A program made the position numbers and the translations under genes. Below the pieces are notes generated by a model, which was given only the letters and a program-made list of their open reading frames with translations, was not told where the DNA came from and did not search any database. A stretch of 64,000 nt of DNA from Geminicoccus harenae (GTDB lineage: Bacteria > Pseudomonadota > Alphaproteobacteria > Geminicoccales > Geminicoccaceae): positions 1-64,000 of the forward strand of contig NZ_JABGCL010000003.1 in the NCBI RefSeq assembly GCF_019800005.1, read 5' to 3'. The number at the start of each line of letters is the position of its first letter. Within the stretch, counting starts at the first letter, position 1. Below are positions 1-7,992 of this stretch, in pieces.

Positions 1-425
1 CAGGGCGAACGCGACGGGCCGGCCACGATCATCGGCCAGGCAATGAACCTTCGACGTGCGGCCGCCGCGCGAACGACCGATCGCCTGGCACCATTCGCCC
101 CCTTGCCGCCAGAAGCGGAGCGATGGGCTTTGACGTAGGTGCTGTCGAGTGCGAGCTCGGCCGGGATCGTTCCCGTGCTGGCCATGCGCTGGAACAGGCG
201 CTGCCACAGGCCACGCCGTGACCATCGGTTGTAGCGGTTGTAGATGGTCGTGGCGGGGCCGTAGTCTGGCGGCACATCCCGCCAACGGCAGCCAGTCTTG
301 AGCACGTGCAGGATCCCGCTGATCACCCGCCGGTCGTCGACCCTGGGCCGTCCCGGCCGGCCATGGGGCAGATGCGGCTCGATCCGCGCCCAGGCCGCGT
401 CCGACAGCCAGTACAGATGTGCCAT
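1..425 (-). CDS. IS5-family transposase, 5' part, with -1 frameshift site
   Basis: Start ATG at 425 gives MAHLYWLSDAAWARIEPHLP, then a DUF4096-type N-terminal domain (GRPRVDDRRVISGILHVLK, CRWRDVPPDYGP) and the first DDE region (LALDSTYVKAHRSA). At about 102-108 the frame ends in a G-run (AAG GGG GCG on the coding strand). Continuing in frame gives unlike sequence. Slipping back one base gives GEWCQAIGRSRGGRTSKVHC, the expected IS427-type continuation. IS427-group elements commonly make the full transposase by programmed frameshifting at such a run, so I read this as a natural slip site rather than a mutation. The catalytic C-terminal half lies outside the window. Confidence 0.8.
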   Translation of the reverse strand, partial: MAHLYWLSDAAWARIEPHLPHGRPGRPRVDDRRVISGILHVLKTGCRWRDVPPDYGPATTIYNRYNRWSRRGLWQRLFQRMASTGTIPAELALDSTYVKAHRSASGGKGANGARRSVVRAAAARRRFIAWPMIVAGPSRSP

Positions 426-506
426 CCGCCATACCCTCCTCAGCCTGCGTCCCTGATCAGCCGACTAAAAGCCATGAAGCTGCAGAAGGTTGTTTGAGTT
501 CCCTAC
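1..506 (-). mobile_element. IS5-family (IS427-like) insertion sequence, one end, cut by window edge
   Basis: The transposase gene runs off the left edge, so only the start-proximal end of the element is present. The probable outer end is near 506: read on the minus strand, the sequence inward from there (GTAGGGAACTCAAACAACC) has the look of IS427-type terminal repeats. It abuts a CTAG at 507-510, the kind of target this group prefers. The opposite end, and so the target duplication, cannot be seen. The element sits just beyond the hairpin that follows the methyltransferase gene, so it probably disrupts nothing on this side. Confidence 0.7.
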
Positions 507-521
507 CTAGGCACTGCCCGA

Positions 522-543
522 CCGCCGGGCACAGGCCCGGCGG
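522..543 (-). terminator. hairpin after methyltransferase gene
   Basis: A perfect 9-bp stem (522-530 with 535-543) around a 4-base loop, lying 17 bases beyond the stop of the minus-strand methyltransferase gene. There is no clear T-tract on the minus strand, so termination is inferred from strength and position only. Confidence 0.5.
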
Positions 544-559
544 CCGTTTCCCCACGCGG

Positions 560-2041
560 CTACGGCTCGCTCTTCGGCGTGCAGAAATAGATGTGGCGCT
601 TGCCGCCCTTCAGCGTCTGGTCGGCGCGGATCCGGTAGTGCTCGGCGAGGCAGGCCTCGAACTGGTCCTGCTGGTAGTCGCCGTACTGGTCGTCCTTGTT
701 GGCGAGCAGGGTCTGCACCATCTCGTCCGACCGGCTGACGAACTCGATCACCAGCGACGTGCCGAGCCCGGCCAGCCAGCCGATGAAGTCGCGCATCGGG
801 ATGTTGGCGCTGATCACGATATGGTGGATCAGCGCCAGGCAGAGCGTCAGCTCCGGGCGGCCGCGCTCGGGCAGGGAGCGCCGCTCCAGGCCGCGCCAGC
901 CCTGGGCGGGCGAGGGGTCGGACAGGTTGACGACCAGCGGCAGGATCTTCTGCCGGTCCGGCCGGTTCTGCTGCGCCTGGTAGAGATGCTCGATCGCCAT
1001 CCAGTCGCCGTCCATGGACACGACATGGTCGGCCTGCTCGGCGATCAGCCGCGAGAAGGTGCCGGTATTGCAGCCGAGATCCCAGGCCATCCGCCAGCGC
1101 CGATGCCGTGATGCCTCGCGCACGAAGGCGCATTTCGCCTCGAACTCGGCTTGGTCGTAGCTGTGGGTGCGATCATAGTCGGCCCAGACCGTCTTCGACC
1201 CGCCGGGCTGGAGGCCGGCCACGATCTTGCGCAGGCCCTCGACATTGCGGACGATCAGCTGCTTGTCGAACCCGGCCTTGGCGATCGAGCTCCGCACGTT
1301 CTGCGGCTTACCGGCATAGCGGCGCTGCAAACTGTCCTGGGCCAGCACATGGAGCAGCACGCCCGGCCGGATCAGGTCGCGCGCCGAGAGCAGCGGTCGC
1401 AGGCTGCCCGCCGGGATGCCGTCGATCTGGCCGCGCAGCCAGGGCCGGTAGTCCACGCCCTTATAGGCCTGCAGGAACAGGGGATAGAGGAACAGCTCGC
1501 AGAACTGCCGGTAGCCGACCCAGGGCTCGCCCTTGCCCAGCACCTCGAAGGAGGGGATGTCGATGAAGACCGGCTGGGCACCGCGCCACTGGATGTTGTA
1601 GGCGGAAGAATCCTTGAGGATCAGCCCGGCCCCGAGGGCAGCCTGCATGAGATCCAGATGCAGCAGCGCTGCATCCTTCAGCATGCCGAACGTCCACTCA
1701 TAGGGGTAGGAGATGAACGGCACCTTCTCGTGGCGCAGCACCGCCGCCCACTCACCGAACGCGCGGGCCTCGTCGTCGGGCAGGCGCTCGGTGCACACGA
1801 TCGAGCCCCGTGCAGTGAACTCCCCGAAGAACGGTGCTGCGGCCAGCCGCTCCCAGTTCGCCAGCGCCTTGGCGCTGATGCCGCGCAGGATCTCGCCGTC
1901 GCGGTAGAACACGGCACCGTTGCGGTCGCGGAACGAGCCGGGCTCGGCGGTGGCCGCACGGGCAGCGGCCGGACCGGGAACGCGCTCCCGGTCCGGTGCC
2001 GGAGCGAGCTCGCTCAAGGCCTCACTTGCGGGTGGCTGCAT
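560..2041 (-). CDS. SAM-dependent methyltransferase with N-terminal kinase-like segment
   Basis: Encodes 493 aa. The C-terminal third is a class I Rossmann methyltransferase: motif I DLGCNTGTF at residues 321-329, acidic motif II VVSMDGD at about 340, and LALIHHIVIS near 405. The N-terminal part (about 35-300) is not a methyltransferase domain. It contains LKDSSAYNIQ followed by PVFIDIPSFE (about 142-166), whose spacing recalls the catalytic and metal-binding loops of kinase-fold proteins. The overall layout resembles the NoeA-like methyltransferases found in rhizobial nodulation and surface-glycan loci; that name is inference. Its start lies inside the preceding small membrane-protein gene (20-base overlap), so the pair is probably translationally coupled. 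The substrate is unknown. Confidence 0.75.
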   Translation of the reverse strand: MQPPASEALSELAPAPDRERVPGPAAARAATAEPGSFRDRNGAVFYRDGEILRGISAKALANWERLAAAPFFGEFTARGSIVCTERLPDDEARAFGEWAAVLRHEKVPFISYPYEWTFGMLKDAALLHLDLMQAALGAGLILKDSSAYNIQWRGAQPVFIDIPSFEVLGKGEPWVGYRQFCELFLYPLFLQAYKGVDYRPWLRGQIDGIPAGSLRPLLSARDLIRPGVLLHVLAQDSLQRRYAGKPQNVRSSIAKAGFDKQLIVRNVEGLRKIVAGLQPGGSKTVWADYDRTHSYDQAEFEAKCAFVREASRHRRWRMAWDLGCNTGTFSRLIAEQADHVVSMDGDWMAIEHLYQAQQNRPDRQKILPLVVNLSDPSPAQGWRGLERRSLPERGRPELTLCLALIHHIVISANIPMRDFIGWLAGLGTSLVIEFVSRSDEMVQTLLANKDDQYGDYQQDQFEACLAEHYRIRADQTLKGGKRHIYFCTPKSEP

Positions 2042-2291
2042 CGATCTGCACGTCCTGGTGGGCGTTGCTGGTCGACGCGGCCTCCTCCTCGCGGCGGATG
2101 CCGAGCATGATCAGGAGCCGGTGCCAGTAGAGCTTGCCGGCGAGCAACAGGCCGGCGACGCCGCCCAGCAGCACCTGCAGGATGATGCTGCCCGTGCCCG
2201 GATCGAGATAGGCGAATGCCGTGCGGGTCGACATGCCGACGATCAGGCCGGCTATCACCAGCCGGAAGGCATACGCGCCGATGCTGTGCAT
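2022..2291 (-). CDS. small membrane protein with YLDPGTGS motif
   Basis: Encodes 89 aa. A signal-anchor or signal peptide (residues 8-27) is followed by the motif YLDPGTGSIILQ at about 28-39, a second hydrophobic segment LLGGVAGLLLAGKLYW, and a short charged, cytosolic-looking tail. The start at 2291 is supported by GGGAGAG about 7 bases upstream. This motif family is small, of unknown function, and recurs beside NoeA-like methyltransferases and sulfatase-like membrane proteins, exactly as here. A role as membrane partner in surface glycan or lipid modification is inference. A 205-base gap separates it from the divergent sulfatase-like gene and should hold both promoters. Confidence 0.7.
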   Translation of the reverse strand: MHSIGAYAFRLVIAGLIVGMSTRTAFAYLDPGTGSIILQVLLGGVAGLLLAGKLYWHRLLIMLGIRREEEAASTSNAHQDVQIDAATRK

Positions 2292-2496
2292 GTCGTTTCT
2301 CTCCCGCCGCTGGTCGCGGAGCGTCCCCGGCTATGTTGGTGGCGTTTCCCTCGGACAGGAGGCTGGCTGTCGCCGCCCGATCCGTTAATTGTCATGAAGT
2401 TGTCACGGGGCCGCACCGACAACAAGGGGAAAGCCGAATTGGCCTGGTCGCCTTGTGGTTTTTTCAGCGGCCCGCGCGTCGTTGGGGGGAGAAGCC

Positions 2497-4074
2497 ATGC
2501 AGGACAGGCCGGCCAATCAGGCCAGGAGCGCGCGCAACCGGGACGGGTGGCCGCTCCACCCGTTCCTTCTCGCTTTGGCCTCCGTGCTGGGCCTCTACGC
2601 CCTGAACGTGAAGGAAGCCGCGCTCGTCGAGATCCTGCCGGCGCTGGGCATGGCACTCGGCTTCGCGATCCTGGTGGTCCTGGTGCTGGGCCTGCTGTTC
2701 CGGAGCTTCGGCGCCCGTACCGCCATCCTTTCCAGCATCGTCCTGATCGGCTGCCTGTTCACCATCCGCCTGGCCTTCTGGGTGAACCAGGTGACGGGCG
2801 GGATTCCCATGGTCCCGTTCATGGCGGGCTTCGTCCTGATCCTGGCGGTGGCGTTCGTGGCGGTGGCGCGGGCCCGTCGTGACCTCCGGCTGCCCCACAG
2901 CATCCTCAACGGCATCGCCCTGGTTCTGGTGGTGACGCCGATCTGGCAGGCGGCCTCGTACAAGTGGGAACACGGACGGCCCGGCCTGAAGGCTCCGGCG
3001 CCCGAGGAGGTGGCGGTGCCGGCCGCCGTCCAGCCGGACATCTATTATCTGGTGTTCGACCGCTACGCTTCGGCCGCGGTGATGGAGCGCTATTTCGGGC
3101 TCGACGATACGCCGCTGGAGGCCTTTCTCGAGGAGCACGGCTTCTACGTGGCCCGCGGCAGCCACGCGAACTACCTCAAGACCGGCCATTCCCTCGCCTC
3201 GACCTTCCAGATGGACTATCTGGACTTCCTGGCAGACGAGGAGGGGCAGCGCTCGAGCGACTGGCAGCCGATCGTCGGCATGCTGCGCGACCACCGGGTC
3301 GCCCGCTTCCTGAAATCGGCCGGCTATCGCTATGCCCAGATCGGTGCCTGGTGGGGCCCCACCCAGGCGAACGACTATGCCGAGTTCAACCCGCGCTTCG
3401 GCTTTGGCGAGTTCACTGCGATGTATCTCCGCGACCGGGTGGTCAACCCGGTGATGCGCCTAGTCGCCCCGGACAGTCTCTACACGCGCACCATGCAATG
3501 GGATGCCGGGCAGTGCCAGCGGGTGCCCTGGCAGATCGAGCAGATCAAGCAGGCGGCAGACGGGACAGCGCCGACCTTCGTGTTCGGCCATGTCCTGCTG
3601 CCGCACGAGCCGTTCGTCTTCGATGCGGACGGGAACTGCCTTTCGCGGGAGCAGTCTGATGCGCGCGGCCGGGTGCAGGGCTATGTCGAGCAGGTGCGCT
3701 ATGCCGGCAAGGTGATCCGGGACCTGGTGACGGCCCTGCAGCAGCGCGAGGGGCCGCCGCCGATCATCATCATCCAGGCCGACGAGGGGCCGTTCCCGGA
3801 GACGGATGTCGGCCATATCCGCAGCTGGCGCGAGGCCACTCATGACGAGCTTCAGATCAAGATGGGAATCTTGAACGCCTATTATTTCCCCGATGGGGAC
3901 TATGATCTGCTTTACCCAACCATCACGCCGGTCAATTCCTTCCGGATGCTGTTCAACAAATATTTCGGCAGCGACCTGGAGCGGCTTCCCGATCGAATCT
4001 ATGCCTTTCCTGATATTTTCAGGCTTTATGATTTCTTCGACGTGACGGATGTCGTGCGGCAGTTCCACGACTAG
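2497..4074 (+). CDS. membrane sulfatase-like (alkaline phosphatase superfamily) protein
   Basis: Start ATG 2497 is chosen over an upstream in-frame start at 2455 because GGGGGGA ends six bases before it; the product is 525 aa. The N-terminal about 160 residues hold four hydrophobic segments (for example LALASVLGLYAL, LGFAILVVLVLGLLF and AFVAVARAR region), followed by a soluble domain. Sulfatase-type features are PDIYYLVFDRYAS at its start (metal-binding Asp), TGHSLASTF near 230, VFGHVLLPHEPFVF and IIIQADEGP near 435. The fold is that of sulfatases, phosphoethanolamine and phosphoglycerol transferases, so it could remove or add a sulfate or phospho group on envelope glycans. It lacks an obvious CxPxR sulfatase motif. 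It is divergent from the methyltransferase pair and probably works with it. Confidence 0.7.
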   Translation: MQDRPANQARSARNRDGWPLHPFLLALASVLGLYALNVKEAALVEILPALGMALGFAILVVLVLGLLFRSFGARTAILSSIVLIGCLFTIRLAFWVNQVTGGIPMVPFMAGFVLILAVAFVAVARARRDLRLPHSILNGIALVLVVTPIWQAASYKWEHGRPGLKAPAPEEVAVPAAVQPDIYYLVFDRYASAAVMERYFGLDDTPLEAFLEEHGFYVARGSHANYLKTGHSLASTFQMDYLDFLADEEGQRSSDWQPIVGMLRDHRVARFLKSAGYRYAQIGAWWGPTQANDYAEFNPRFGFGEFTAMYLRDRVVNPVMRLVAPDSLYTRTMQWDAGQCQRVPWQIEQIKQAADGTAPTFVFGHVLLPHEPFVFDADGNCLSREQSDARGRVQGYVEQVRYAGKVIRDLVTALQQREGPPPIIIIQADEGPFPETDVGHIRSWREATHDELQIKMGILNAYYFPDGDYDLLYPTITPVNSFRMLFNKYFGSDLERLPDRIYAFPDIFRLYDFFDVTDVVRQFHD

Positions 4075-4134
4075 ATCATGATGGATGAGGCAGCGGCCGC
4101 GAGCGATCCTGGCCGCCAGCGCATGGAGGCCAGG

Positions 4135-4500
4135 ATGCCCGACGACCCAGCCGATCTCGCGACGAGATCCTGCACGCCGTGCAAGGGCGGGGAGCCGCCG
4201 CTCGGCCCGGAGGAGGCGGAAGCCTATCGAGCCGAAACGCCGGAATGGTCGCTGCGCGACGAGGCCCGCCGCATCGAGCGCTCGTTCCGGTTCAAGAACT
4301 TCCAACAGGCCTTCGCCTTCGTCGAGCACGTGGCGCAGATCGCCGAGGCGGAAGGCCATCATCCCGACATCAGCTTCGGCTGGGGCTACGCGCTGGTCGC
4401 GCTGCAGACCAAGAAGATCAAGGGCCTGCACGCCAACGACTTCGTGATGGCGGCGAAGATCGACCGGATCGCGGCGGCCGGGCCGAACATGGCGGCATGA
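4135..4500 (+). CDS. phhB: 4a-hydroxytetrahydrobiopterin dehydratase (pterin carbinolamine dehydratase)
   Basis: Encodes 121 aa from ATG 4135, which has GGAGG seven bases upstream; an in-frame ATG at 4078 would add 19 residues lacking family similarity. Family features are [11 protein letters not shown] near the start, then [19 protein letters not shown] and the active-site motif [13 protein letters not shown], with the adjacent catalytic histidines. The enzyme dehydrates 4a-carbinolamine formed by aromatic amino acid hydroxylases. No hydroxylase gene is visible here. Its stop codon overlaps the next start (ATGA), so it is coupled to the RNase Z-like gene. Confidence 0.88.
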   Translation: MPDDPADLATRSCTPCKGGEPPLGPEEAEAYRAETPEWSLRDEARRIERSFRFKNFQQAFAFVEHVAQIAEAEGHHPDISFGWGYALVALQTKKIKGLHANDFVMAAKIDRIAAAGPNMAA

Positions 4501-5507
4501 CCCGGCTGATCCAGGCCAGGCTGGTCAACGGCCCGTTCGACGATCCCGGCCTGTTCCTGGACTTCCGCTTCGGCCGGCGCGCCATGCTGTTCGACCTGGG
4601 CGATCTCGGCGCGCTGTCGGCCCGCTCACTCCTGCGGGTGAGCCACGCCTTCGTCAGCCACCGCCATCTCGACCATTTCACCGGCTTCGACCGGCTGCTC
4701 CGGCTCTGCCTCTACCGGCCGACCACGATCCGGCTGGTGGGCCCGCCCGGGATGACCCGCGGCGTGGCCGCCAAGCTCGACGCCTATCTGTGGAATCTCC
4801 TGGACGAGGCATCGGTCGCGTTCGAACTGCAGGTCGCGGAGTTCGCCGACGGCCGGCTGGGCCCTTGGACCGGCTTTGCGGCGCGCGCCGGCTTTCGGCC
4901 GGAGCCCGCCGGCGAGGCCTCCCTGCCGCCCGGCCTCGTGCTGGCCGAGGGTGACCTCGCCATCTCGGCCGTCACCCTCGACCATGGCACGCCCTGCCTG
5001 GCGTTCGCCTTGCAGGAGAGCATGGGCGTGAAGGTGATCCCGGCCGCACTGGCCGCCCTGGGCCTGGAGGTCGGCCCGTGGCTAGGCCATGCCAAGAGCG
5101 CGGTGCGCGCCGGTGCGCCGGACGACCAGCCGGTCGAGGCGGGGCCCGGCCGGGTGCTGCCGCTGGGTCTGTTGAAGGAGCGGGCCCTGCTGGCGGCACC
5201 CGGCCAGCGCCTGGCCTATGTGACCGACGCCGCGTTCCATCCGGCCAATGCCGAGCGGATCGTGGCTTTGGCGGCCAATGCCGATCACCTGTTCATCGAG
5301 GCGGCCTTCCTGGAGGCGGACCGGGAACTGGCCAGCACCCGCCACCACCTGACCGCACACCAGGCCGGTGAACTGGCCAGCCGGGCCGGCGTGCGGCGGC
5401 TGACCGTGTTCCACCACTCGGCACGTTACCTGGAGCGACCCGACGCCCTGCGCCGCGAGGCGGAGGACGCCTTCGGGGCCGGCGGCGCCGGACGGCAGCC
5501 TGGCTGA
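4497..5507 (+). CDS. metallo-beta-lactamase-fold hydrolase, RNase Z-like
   Basis: Start ATG 4497 overlaps the preceding stop; 336 aa. The zinc-binding signature is [16 protein letters not shown] (HxHxDH, residues about 50-65). Later ligands are in the [10 protein letters not shown] region, YVTDAAFHP (about 240) and [16 protein letters not shown] plus VFHHSARYL near the end. The layout resembles tRNase Z/ElaC-type proteins, but it is longer in the centre and lacks an evident exosite, so tRNA processing is not certain. It is the last gene before a convergent hairpin. Confidence 0.72.
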   Translation: MTRLIQARLVNGPFDDPGLFLDFRFGRRAMLFDLGDLGALSARSLLRVSHAFVSHRHLDHFTGFDRLLRLCLYRPTTIRLVGPPGMTRGVAAKLDAYLWNLLDEASVAFELQVAEFADGRLGPWTGFAARAGFRPEPAGEASLPPGLVLAEGDLAISAVTLDHGTPCLAFALQESMGVKVIPAALAALGLEVGPWLGHAKSAVRAGAPDDQPVEAGPGRVLPLGLLKERALLAAPGQRLAYVTDAAFHPANAERIVALAANADHLFIEAAFLEADRELASTRHHLTAHQAGELASRAGVRRLTVFHHSARYLERPDALRREAEDAFGAGGAGRQPG

Positions 5508-5535
5508 GGCCAAAGGCCCAGGCCGGCCGGTGGCC

Positions 5536-5555
5536 CTGCCGGCTGGACCCGGCAG
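5536..5555. terminator. hairpin between convergent genes
   Basis: A 7-bp GC stem (5536-5542 with 5549-5555) with a 6-base loop, flanked by further complementary GGCC/GGCC bases. It lies in the 76-base gap between the converging metallo-hydrolase gene and the repeat-protein gene. A bidirectional terminator is inferred. Confidence 0.4.
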
Positions 5556-5583
5556 TGGCCTGCCACGGCCACGCTGCTGCCGC

Positions 5584-6192
5584 TCAGTCACGTCCGCCCT
5601 TACCGCCCTTGCCACCACCAGAGCCACCCTTGCCGCCGCCCTTGCTGTCAGATCCGCCCTTGCCTGAGCCGCCTTTGCCGCCTGAGCCACCCTTGCCGCC
5701 ACCGGAGTCGCTGCCCTTGCCGGACGACGCGCTGCCGTCCTTGCCGCTTCCGGAACTGCTGCCCTTGCCGCCCGCAGAATCTCCGCCCTTGCCGGAACTG
5801 CCGCCCCGGCTGCTGTCGCCATCGTGCCGGCCGCCATGGTCGTCGCCGGTGCCGCCATGGGAGCTGTGACGGCCATGGTCATGGCCGGGCCCGTCATCGG
5901 TGCCTCGTCCACGCCGGCTGTCACCGGGGCCGTCATCGGTGCCCCGCCCGCGATGTGTATCGCCCGGCCCATCGTCCGTGCCCCGTCCGCGACGCGCATC
6001 ACCCGGAGCGTCATCGGTGCCGCGACCGCGCCGGTCGTCGCCCGGCGGATCGTCGGCCCCGCGCCGGCCGTCATCCAGTTGCGCCTGCTGCCTCGGCAAC
6101 AGGCCGTCATCGCCGCTGTTGGCGGCGAGGCCGGTGCCGGCGAACAGGGTGATGATGGCGGTCGAGCACAAGATCGCCTGCAAGGTCTTCAT
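5584..6192 (-). CDS. secreted low-complexity protein with 13-residue Asp/Gly/Arg repeats
   Basis: Encodes 202 aa. The signal peptide (residues 1-24, MKTLQAILCSTAIITLF, cleavage after GLAA) matches those of two other genes of this cluster in pattern (MKxL...C.(S/T/A)A). Residues 47-98 are four tandem 13-mers of the form DDGPGDxRRGRGT, alternating acidic and basic halves. Residues about 120-202 are almost only Gly, Ser, Lys and Asp with KGG(S/K)GG blocks. There is no catalytic domain, and composition and length suit an extracellular or matrix protein. No family name can be given. The gene is real rather than a GC-rich artefact because it has a clean signal peptide and a codon-level repeat in this frame. 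Confidence 0.68.
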   Translation of the reverse strand: MKTLQAILCSTAIITLFAGTGLAANSGDDGLLPRQQAQLDDGRRGADDPPGDDRRGRGTDDAPGDARRGRGTDDGPGDTHRGRGTDDGPGDSRRGRGTDDGPGHDHGRHSSHGGTGDDHGGRHDGDSSRGGSSGKGGDSAGGKGSSSGSGKDGSASSGKGSDSGGGKGGSGGKGGSGKGGSDSKGGGKGGSGGGKGGKGGRD

Positions 6193-6548
6193 CGAAATCT
6201 CCTGCCGGCATCAGCCTGGGACGCCGGCAACGATCATGGTGACCTCTGATGAAGGAATGGTTTCGCTACCGCTTATTATTCTCGAAGATCGCCGCAGATG
6301 TTCTTGCGGCGCCCTGGGGTGGCCCGACTGGTCTTCGCCGCTTGGCCCCAGCATATCCTCCGGAACAGGGCTGCCGGCGTCGTGAAGTTCAAGCCACCGC
6401 GGACCGTGCATCGGCGTCGCCGCTGCCCGGTCCGAGTGAGATTATTACAGAACATACATATTCGTACAACGTTTTCGTGCGGGTCGGCTCATAGCAGGAT
6501 AGGCTCGATGCCCCGCCGCCGCTGTCTGCCGACCCGCTCCGCCAGTCG
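6193..6548. other. 356-base intergenic region, no gene seen
   Basis: Lies between two minus-strand genes. It holds two AT-richer patches (about 6250-6300 and 6435-6480, including attattacagaacataca) that stand out from the GC-rich surroundings and may hold the promoter of the downstream repeat-protein gene. I see no convincing open frame, RNA gene or strong hairpin. Confidence 0.5.
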
Positions 6549-7610
6549 TCAGGCGACGAGGAAGTCGCGGGCGGTGAGCTCCAGCGGGCTCTGCATCAGG
6601 TTCTGCACCAGGATCTGGTTGCGGCCACTCGGGTCGAGCAGCACCGACACCGCGCTGGAGCCGTTGTCGATCAGAGTCAGGTCGGAAAAGCTGGCAAAGC
6701 CATAGTCACGGATGTCGATCAGGTCCTTGCCCGTCTCGAAGTCGAGGATCAGGTCCTGGCCGCTACCCTGGTGGAACATGAAGATGTCGCGGCCGGTAGT
6801 GACCTTGCCGTCGATCTGGGCGAAGTCGCCCCAGAGCGCGTCGTTGCCGCTGCCGCCGATCAGCACGTCGTCGCCGCCGCGCACATCCACGGCCTTGGCG
6901 CCGATGCCGGCCGAGAACGCATCGCCGAACAGGCTGTCCTGGCCAGCCCCGCCTTCCAGCTTGTCGTTCTGGCCCCAGGCCCGCCCGGACATCTCGTAGG
7001 CGTCGCCGAACAGGCTGTCCCAGCCATCCCCGCCGTTCAGCTTGTCGCGGCCGCCCCGGGACTCGCCGGCCATCGAGTAGCTGTCGCCGAACAGCCGGTC
7101 GTCGCCCTGGCCGCCGAACAGCTGGTCGGCGGAGCCCCAGGCCCGGTCCCACATCTCGTAGGCATCGCCGAACAGATTGTCCCGGCCGAGGTCGCCGAAC
7201 AGGTTGTCGTTGGCACCCTGAGCCTGGTGGTACATCTCGAAGGCGTCGCCGAACAGGTTGTCGTGGCCCCAGCCACCGAACAACTGGTCGCCGCCGCCCT
7301 TCGACTTGCCGATCATGCTGAAGGAGTCGCCGAACAGGTTGTCGTCGCCGCGGAACCCTTGCAGGCGATCCGCGCCGCCGACGCCGTTGCTGGTGATCAC
7401 CCAGGCGTCGCCCAGCACGTTGTCCTGCGCCGAGCCGCCGATGACGATGTCGTGGCCCGCCTCGCGGTTGAGGTAGCCGCCCACCTCCCACACGCCGTCC
7501 GGATTGCCGGTCGAGAAGGCGTCGCCGAAGATGTAGTTGTCCTCGTTGTCCGCGACGATGAAGTTGTCCGGCCACGGATCGTTGCCGACGCCGCCGATGA
7601 TGACCGCCAT
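6549..7610 (-). CDS. RTX-type calcium-binding repeat protein (probable type I secretion substrate)
   Basis: Encodes 353 aa with no N-terminal signal peptide, as expected for a type I substrate. Residues 64-225 are six contiguous 27-residue repeats with consensus xLFGDxxxMx...GxxDxLfGGxGxD. Each joins an RTX nonapeptide-like GGxGxDxLF to an 18-residue insert with aromatic and Met residues. A classical GGSGNDALWGD unit follows at about 250, then the serralysin-like C-terminal region (FHQGSGQDLILDFETGKDLI) and a hydrophobic final DFLVA, typical of a C-terminal secretion signal. No enzyme domain is present. No type I exporter is adjacent. It is most likely a secreted calcium-binding structural protein. 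Confidence 0.8.
   Translation of the reverse strand: MAVIIGGVGNDPWPDNFIVADNEDNYIFGDAFSTGNPDGVWEVGGYLNREAGHDIVIGGSAQDNVLGDAWVITSNGVGGADRLQGFRGDDNLFGDSFSMIGKSKGGGDQLFGGWGHDNLFGDAFEMYHQAQGANDNLFGDLGRDNLFGDAYEMWDRAWGSADQLFGGQGDDRLFGDSYSMAGESRGGRDKLNGGDGWDSLFGDAYEMSGRAWGQNDKLEGGAGQDSLFGDAFSAGIGAKAVDVRGGDDVLIGGSGNDALWGDFAQIDGKVTTGRDIFMFHQGSGQDLILDFETGKDLIDIRDYGFASFSDLTLIDNGSSAVSVLLDPSGRNQILVQNLMQSPLELTARDFLVA
6936..7421 (-). repeat. six 81-bp tandem repeats inside the RTX gene
   Basis: The repeats encode residues 64-225. Each unit is exactly 27 codons. The LFGD box and the final GGxGxD box are strongly conserved and the middle is variable, so units are diverged rather than recent copies. Confidence 0.8.
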
Positions 7611-7688
7611 GAGAGCATCCTCCAGCTTTGGTTCGAATATTGTCGGGACCTGGTGATCAGGCGGAAAATGACGCTGCCTGATCCCGGG

Positions 7689-7985
7689 TCAGTTATCGCT
7701 TGTCAAATCTGCTGCATCGTCCGTGCCGGGTCCGGAGGCAGGCGGGCACCACCAGCGGAACTGGCCGCCATTGCCATGCCCATCGCCCAGCCGCCCGTTG
7801 CCGGCACCATTGCCGACATTGCCGTTGCCGTTGCAGTTCCCGATGTTGCCGTTGCCGTTGCCGTTGCCGTGCCCGTCGCTGGGGCCCGGTGCGGGCTCGG
7901 CGGCGACCTGGCGGCCGCCGAACCCATCCGGCGAGAGCGGCATCACCATCATCAGGACCGCCGCCAGCAGTTTCAACTTGGCCAC
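7689..7985 (-). CDS. small secreted Asn-Gly repeat protein
   Basis: Encodes 98 aa from a GTG at 7985 with AGGTG about eight bases upstream. The N-terminus (VAKLKLLAAVLMMVMPLS) is a probable signal peptide. A central segment of alternating Asn-Gly (about residues 40-75) follows, then a short non-repetitive end with two aromatics and a Cys (QFRWWCPP) and an acidic tail. It overlaps no other gene and follows its neighbour by seven bases, so the two are probably cotranscribed. The start is uncertain: an in-frame ATG exists upstream but inside the neighbour. Function unknown. Confidence 0.5.
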   Translation of the reverse strand: MAKLKLLAAVLMMVMPLSPDGFGGRQVAAEPAPGPSDGHGNGNGNGNIGNCNGNGNVGNGAGNGRLGDGHGNGGQFRWWCPPASGPGTDDAADLTSDN

Positions 7986-7992
7986 CGGCCGC

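Noticed and set aside
29..277. An 82-codon minus-strand frame in the insertion sequence
   Set aside because: It is out of frame with the transposase, which is recognisable in the other frames on both sides of the slip site.
7393..7402. GGTGATCACC palindrome in the RTX gene
   Set aside because: Only the GTGATCAC core matches, it is in coding sequence and far from any Hyu or transporter promoter.
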